A DNA stretch of 64,000 nucleotides from positions 490,317,352 through 490,381,351 of the forward strand of contig CM077115.1 in assembly GCA_039619475.1 (NCBI GenBank), written 5' to 3'. Shown here in pieces: positions 58,440-64,000 of this stretch (within the stretch, counting starts at the first letter, position 1; each line of letters starts with the position of its first letter). The translations under genes were made by a program, and so were the position numbers. The stretch comes from Icerya purchasi. Taxonomy: Eukaryota; Arthropoda; Insecta; Hemiptera; Monophlebidae. The notes beneath the pieces were generated by a model that worked only from the letters and a program-made list of their open reading frames with translations, was not told the DNA's origin and made no database searches.

Positions 58440-59460
58440 CAACATTATCGAGTTAACGGTTGAATTAGTGTGTAGAAAAATCTATCGATTACATAAAGTA
58501 AATTTGAGGCGCATAGCTCTTTCAGCATACTCCGGAAAGACCGCATGGTTACTTTTATCAAGGGTAGGGCATGTGTACGATGAAACCACATATTACGAAG
58601 GCCAGAGAGAGCAGGACAATCGAACAAAAAATGTTTAACATCATCAGCGGCACTCGATGGACGCAGAGTAGGATTGAAACTTGCCATGCCCAGATAATAC
58701 ACCTGTGAAAAATGTTGTCTTCATATCTTCAATTTTTAATCGTAATGAAACATCTGGCAGGAACTCGTAAATTTTCCTGCCGGTGGAGTCAGTGTTCCAC
58801 CCCGCTTTTGTCACTCGGAAATAATTAGCTGAGCAACGAGTTTTTAAAAAAAGTGTGTTAGAAATAGGCTGTTGAGTAAATTATTTTCCTGGAAGCTTCA
58901 GTTGTTTCATGGAATTTAAGTCTCCAACCAGCGCCTGTGTTCACTAATCATCGTCCTGCCAACGAGATACAAATCTATTGGCAGGACAACACAAATCACA
59001 CAGGCTGAATATATTGGAAAAGTTTTGTAAAGCGAGGCGTAAAAGAAATTTCCTTTGTTGTAAATTATTCTTTCGTTAACATAAACAACGTCGCTATATC
59101 TAAATAAGACTTGAATTAAACCTCTTTACAGAGTATGCACCGCTCTCTATAAAACAATCCCCGGGAATTTGATTAAATTCTGGCTAAAAAGAGCATCATA
59201 ATTTGCAGTAATCATATTATAATGTGGAATGAAGGTGAGATGTCATCTAAAATCAGTCCTAAATACTTTAAGTTACAAGTATGGCTGATAGTTTGTCCAG
59301 AAACTGGCCGAAGGTCAGCTATGCGTCCAGCAATTCCACGATCACCAAACACCTAAAAACTGCATTTGGGAGCGGAGAACTCCAGACCGAAATCACCAAC
59401 ATTATCATTACCGATTTCAGATTCGTCCGATTTGAATTTTAAATGTTAAGTTTAACGTAA
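58440..59460 (-). pseudogene. LINE relic of another family (R1/LOA-like)
   Basis: On the - strand, GLEFSAPKCSF...VFGDRG...SHTCNLKYLGLILDD (about 59440-59220) is the post-YADD part of a reverse transcriptase (GL..s..Kc......, KYLG..LD). The C-terminal frame 58702-58445 has DVKHFLFDCPALSGLRNMWF, the H....C end of a C-terminal zinc-binding motif, then LIQPLTR and a stop at 58445-58447. The stretch between is frameshifted. Placement as R1/LOA-like is by general resemblance only. Confidence 0.65.
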
Positions 59461-60397
59461 AACTTATTAAAAACAAAAAAAAAACAAGGAAAGGGAATCT
59501 AATAACCTGTTGCTTCAAAATTTTAACTTATACACATATTTGCAAAAATTTTACGAGTAATTTTTAAATTTTAATGCTATTTTAAATTGTTTCAATATAT
59601 CGATTGTCCTAAAAACGAACGAAACGATATATGAACGAAAAAATGCCGCACGGTGTTAATTCGGTAATTCTAATTGTACGAATCTTCAAGGAACTTTCTT
59701 TTTTTTTTCAGTTCGTTGCGCAGCGCGGCGCCGTTGTCGTAGAACAACTAACATACTTTGTGGGTTTTCGTTATTTCGTTTTTTATAGATTAATTTTATC
59801 GATATCGAATGCGGGTTCGATTATTAGATTCGGCATTTGTAAAATTGCAACAATTACAATGTAACATTTTTGCTAGTAACGAACGCAAGCTAGGCGTTTA
59901 ATCATTCTAAAGCGCATTCGAACGCCGACTAAGATGTGTTTTCTCATCAAGACGTAATACTTGGCTGACTGCATTCGAGGGGGAAATTTTTATTCGCGCG
60001 TCGAATTGGCTATTGACTCGGGGACTGTTGTATGTTACTTATGGTCGATTTGCGATACCACGTTGGTGAACAAAAAGAATTTTTAAATCGACATTATCAA
60101 ATACACTGTCGAAGCGAAGATGGCTGATATTACTCCTCGGTTAAATTTGTAATACCATGTAGAGGGGATCAGCTGTCGGCTGATCTATGTAGCTCAGTGA
60201 CTGAACTCCTTGCGAACGTTCAGATGATCCAGATAGAGAACGAAAAATTATTCCGAAAGTTAAAGTTTTTACTATGTGAACTCTCAGGAATTCTAATTAA
60301 AGCTAATTCGCGAAATTAACATAAATTTGTCGCAAGATTCGCTTCGATTTTAGTTTAGGAGGCCAAAAATTTATAAACATAGCACCCGCTTATTTCT
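59461..60397. other. No supported feature
   Basis: A 77-codon + frame (59631-59864) has no recognised family. No repeat is evident. Confidence 0.4.
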
Positions 60398-60450
60398 CTT
60401 TTTTTTTTTTTCTTTTTTGGCCCAGCTTCAGTATCAAGCCATTTGGCCGT
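60398..60450 (-). repeat. Retroposon tail fragment (SINE-like 3' end)
   Basis: In reverse complement: GACGGCCAAATGGCTTGATA, CTGAAGCTGGGCC and an A-rich tail. Similar to 19433-19482. Confidence 0.45.
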
Positions 60451-60781
60451 CTTTTTTTTTTTTTTTTTTAAATAAAATTTATCTCAAATATGTAGTCTAC
60501 AGAGGAATGAGATTTTTTGGTTGTTAATTTTAAAACCAAAAATAAGACACTGTTCTCATTCAGTTCTTATTTGTATTTTGTTTGATTTTTTTTTTTTTTT
60601 TTATCGGTGGCGATATATAGTAAGCAACAGAAATTTATAACCGGGAAAATTACGCAGTAGAACAGTCTGATGTCGAGCATTGTTCTTGTACATCTTTCAA
60701 TTGTACGGGCTTTATAGTGTTCAAGGCAATTGTTATATGGTGCTTGATTGTGTACACGGAAGACTATACTCGGAACTGATA

Positions 60782-61447
60782 CAGGCCCGGATTAAGTGTA
60801 TGATAGTCCCCCGGAACTACGGAAATATTAGGGACCCTTTTCGAAAGTGACAAAATTATCAGTTTTATAGAATAACTAAATTTTCTTTAATTTAATTCAA
60901 TTATATTATTTTGAATTCACGAATTAACATATAATTATTAATGTATACAAAACTAAATAATACAATGGGTAGAATTTTCGATGCCAATAAAATCTATATA
61001 TATATATATGTAATTTTAAACAATGACTTTTTCAGCAAATTTTAACCAAAGATTTGCATAAAAGGATAGTGCGTGTGCGTATGTTGCGCGTGTACACACG
61101 CACACACATTCATACAGACATTTCCTAAAAACGTAGATTTCGACTCGGTTATACCTTAAAACGAATTTTCGGTACGTTTTTAGGGAACTCGAAATTTTAC
61201 TATTACGAAGTTTCCTCCTCTAGGAGAAAATGAAAATGGATACAAAATTATTAACAAATAAATATATTAAAAAATGCACTTGCTCCTGTAAAGTTAATTC
61301 GATTTATTTGAAAAAGGAGTTAATGCATTTGACAAATGATAGATTAATTTTTTATTACATGTCGGAAGTGGGTGTCTCTTGGGGGCCCCTTTATAAGCCG
61401 GGGCTCGGGGCTGCAGCCCCCCTAGACCCTCCCTAAATCCAGGCCTG
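60782..61447. mobile_element. hAT-type non-autonomous element, copy 2 (inverted)
   Basis: The 666-bp element is the reverse complement of the copy at 47050-47704, with ends CAGGCCCGGATTAAG and CCTAAATCCAGGCCTG. It is flanked by a perfect 8-bp duplication AACTGATA (60774-60781 and 61448-61455). The two copies align along their full length. The frame at 61230-61436 corresponds to the 64-codon frame of copy 1. No transposase is encoded. Confidence 0.93.
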
Positions 61448-61594
61448 AACTGATACTGTGAATGTTTAACTTATCAATATAATAAATGTAGAGTCTTAAA
61501 TGTATCTGTCTGTATCTTAATCAGCGCGCATACGGTAGTGTGCGTGATAGAGCGTCACTGCCTTCCGTATGAATTTTATTTTTTGTAATTATTT

Positions 61595-61661
61595 CTGTCG
61601 CGAGATCGAACTCAGGAGTTATGAGCAGCGGAAAAACGGCTTAAGGTTACCGCGGCGACAA
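61595..61661 (-). repeat. tRNA-like 67-nt segment, probable SINE head
   Basis: In reverse complement it begins TTGTCGC and ends GCGACAG, which can pair as a 7-bp acceptor-like stem (one U-G). It contains a box B-like GAGTTCGATCTC at the expected place. The D-arm/box A region (GCGGTAACCTTAAGCCG) is poor, so it is unlikely to be a working tRNA. It is more likely the head of a second SINE family. Confidence 0.4.
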
Positions 61662-62514
61662 CACGAGAAATAGGAAGAACTCGATAATTTTCCTAATAGA
61701 GGTGAATTATTTGTTTTTGCTTTTTTTCCCTTCTCGAAACAATTTGTGTATCGGTGTTCTGGAAATGTATTTTCCAGTGAGACGTAAATTATTTTCCAAT
61801 CGCATGTACTACACTTTTCCGTCTGATTTAGTCTTAATAAAGGAGTTATATAATACCGGCAAAAGTAACGCGGAAAATATTGACTGAACGATATCGTATT
61901 AAAAATCTAAATTTTTATGACGCAGCTTCGTGTATGGTAGATGTTCGGTGGATCTTTGCGAAGCACCATCAAATATGCAGCCTGTTCTACAAGCTTTCGC
62001 GAACTGCAGATTAATTGATAAAAAGAGAAAAAAAGTGGAGACGAGTAACAATAAAATTACTTTATTTATGAATATTAATAAGATATACAAATTATGTAGG
62101 TACACGCACAGTGTCGCATATGTGTGTTTGTAGATGGTTATGAAAATAGCTCACCGAAAGGATAGTCTGAAAATAAGTAACAAATCGGCAGACCTTTTCA
62201 TGCAGATACCGGTTTCACAAGTACTGGTTTATTAATGAAACATCTCATCTTCATTCATTCCATAAAAGTTTTCACACTACAACGAACGTCTTATACACAA
62301 ACAACCGAAATATTCGGCAATATTTTACTATGTCATAATGGTAGGAGACAGTCGGAGACATTTCCAAGAACTGAATAACATGTATTTTGAAGATTGTCAA
62401 AATCATCTATGCATTATTTACATCTCTATCTACAGTTTAGAATAAATTAACTACTTTTTTGTATTTATTCTGTGTTATAAAATAAAGTAATAATAATAAT
62501 ATTAATGGCGCGAG

Positions 62515-62517
<3 letters not shown>

Positions 62518-62567
<50 letters not shown>
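62518..62567. repeat. (CA)n(TA)n compound microsatellite
   Basis: About 13 CA units run directly into about 11 TA units. Confidence 0.95.
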
Positions 62568-62747
62568 TTATACATAAAATGCGTGCACACCTCACGTATA
62601 TAAATGTTAAAATGCAAATGCAGTTTTATTCATCGGCCAGCCTGCCCATTTGCTTAAAACTGGAAATTTACTGTTCTTTTTTTTTTTTTCGGTAAGTAAC
62701 TTAATATCTGATTTAACAACTAGTCACGGATTGTTACGCGGGTCTCT

Positions 62748-62795
62748 TTCTTTTTTTCTTCTGACCTGGCTATAAGCGGTTTGGCCACCAATGTC
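62748..62795 (-). repeat. Retroposon tail fragment (SINE-like 3' end)
   Basis: In reverse complement: GGTGGCCAAACCGCTTATAG, CCAGGTCAG and an A/G-rich tail. Weaker match to the GGCC...poly(A) tails elsewhere. Confidence 0.35.
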
Positions 62796-63718
62796 GATAT
62801 AAGAATAATATGATTAAAGAAAAAAAACGAAATAAAAAGAAACAATGATCACGGAAAAGCAGGGTTCGAAGCTACTCAAATATCCTGTTGCAATATGGTA
62901 AACGTTTTAACGTGAAGTCGAATGTCTGCATTACTAGGAGCAGAAAACTAGCGAAATCGAGTATTAAAAAAGTAATAGCTGCCAGAACGCTACTGAATAG
63001 CAAAAATTCAACCTACAAAGAAATTTCAGACTTCGAATGTTTACGTTTAGAATACGAGTATCTGTGGGTTCGTGGAATCGATCAAATCAGCTGACTTCTA
63101 TCCAAGATTCGTCAGTTATGACGGATACTAGAGCGTTGTAATATCAAAAATATAAAGAAATAATTAGATTCCAAGAGAAAAAATGAATTTTTGGAATTTT
63201 TGGAATTTTTGTAAAACATAGTAATGGAACTCGAAAGCATTGAAGGAAAGATAAATGAACAATTAATGTTAAAGAAAGAAATAAAAATAGCTAAAGGTAA
63301 TTCTTACCAACACTTACCTCAGCAGCTGAGATAATATTCTTCACCTATTGTTTTGGAAGTCATAAACACTAAAACAAAAATGAGGAAAAGGAGACAAAAA
63401 AAAATAACAATAGATAAATAAATAAAAATCCGTACAGATAAAATTAAACAATTCCACGGCGCCCGTAAGATATTTATAAAACAATATTATTTTGTAAAAT
63501 GAAATTGAAAATTAAAGGTACAATTTATATACTCGTATATATTAATGACTACGTTATTTTTAACCCGGGGTACACTCGATTATTTCCTGTTACCTTAAAT
63601 ATAATTGAATGTTGTGTTGTACAATTGCTAAGACTTTCTTTAAAATAAAAGATGGGGAAGCATGACGTAGTCAATTGAAAACGATTTTTCTAATGGGAGT
63701 CAGGGAGTTTTACATATA

Positions 63719-64000
63719 CACGGTGTGTCGGAAAAGTTCCCGAACTCTTTTGAAATAAATGAAGTACAATTGGGAGGTAAAATAATTTATTCGAATTAAC
63801 TTTCAACGTACTTCCCGAAGTATAGACACGTATTTGAGCGCTTGTACAGCGATTCGAAACTTCTCTGCTACTCCTCTGAAATAATGGCTCTGAGGCGCTC
63901 GGTGCAAGAAGTTTCAATGGCGACTACGTCTTTACAAAAAATCGTCCTTTCAGATGAATTTTAAGCTTCGGGAACAGGAAAAAGTAGGCAGTTGCCAAAT
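63719..64000 (-). mobile_element. mariner-family element cut by the window end
   Basis: A terminal-repeat-like CACGGTGTGTCGGAAAAGTT follows TA at 63717-63718. Upstream on the - strand, in broken frames, are blocks resembling the mariner C-terminus: VVAIETSCTERLRAIISEE, QRSFESLYKRSNTCLYFGKY and a decayed FLFPKLK.HLKGRFF-like stretch (about 63925-63990). Stops and frameshifts are present. The rest of the element lies beyond 64000. Confidence 0.65.

Larger units (their letters stand above)
61662..63718. other. No supported gene
   Basis: Short open frames only (up to 68 codons). It contains a (CA)n(TA)n microsatellite at 62518-62567, a retroposon tail at 62748-62795 and a small triplicated GGAATTTTT at about 63192-63212. 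Confidence 0.4.

Overview
This is an AT-rich stretch of a eukaryotic nuclear genome, almost certainly from an insect. The evidence is GT-AG introns of 1.6 to 13 kb, many poly(A)-tailed retroposons, mariner, piggyBac and hAT DNA transposons, tRNA-derived SINEs and abundant (AT)n microsatellites. A hemipteran-like, repeat-rich genome is my guess from the mix of LINE relics; the order cannot be proven from the sequence.

Only one host gene can be supported: a hyaluronidase (glycoside hydrolase family 56) on the + strand. Five exons lie at 11507-11931, 21596-21735, 24009-24184, 25791-25995 and 39155-39427. All are open, have GT-AG borders and compatible phases, and keep the catalytic Asp-x-Glu pair. 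The first coding exon, with start codon and signal peptide, was not found. A 180-codon open frame on the - strand near 5202-5680 is the only other candidate host exon, and its family is unknown to me.

Nearly everything else is mobile DNA. From left to right: a foldback element (1-793); a LINE relic (2790-3655); SINE copy 1 (4210); the orphan frame; palindrome 1 (5838-6090); LINE pieces (7200-10640); hyaluronidase exon 1; LINE (12985-14880), SINE 2, Jockey relic and palindrome 2 in intron 1; an RNase-H-type LINE tail in intron 3; two inverted copies of one LINE (26300-27972 and 30572-33005), a zinc-finger LINE relic, a complete but broken piggyBac (34843-36943) and SINE 3 in intron 4. Downstream of the gene come a degenerate satellite-like block, a 17-bp minisatellite, more RNase-H LINE tails, two inverted copies of a hAT-type non-autonomous element with perfect 8-bp target duplications, two adjacent mariners (the first spoiled by only one stop codon), a run of LINE relics from 55.7 to 59.5 kb, and a mariner end cut by the window edge.

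I see no bacterial genes, CRISPR arrays, rRNA genes or obvious viral genes. The most interesting points are the inverted LINE pair inside one intron, which could fold into long double-stranded RNA; the palindromic elements that carry hammerhead-ribozyme-like core motifs; and the intact-looking but repeat-inflated hyaluronidase gene. I did not find a clear new multigene system.
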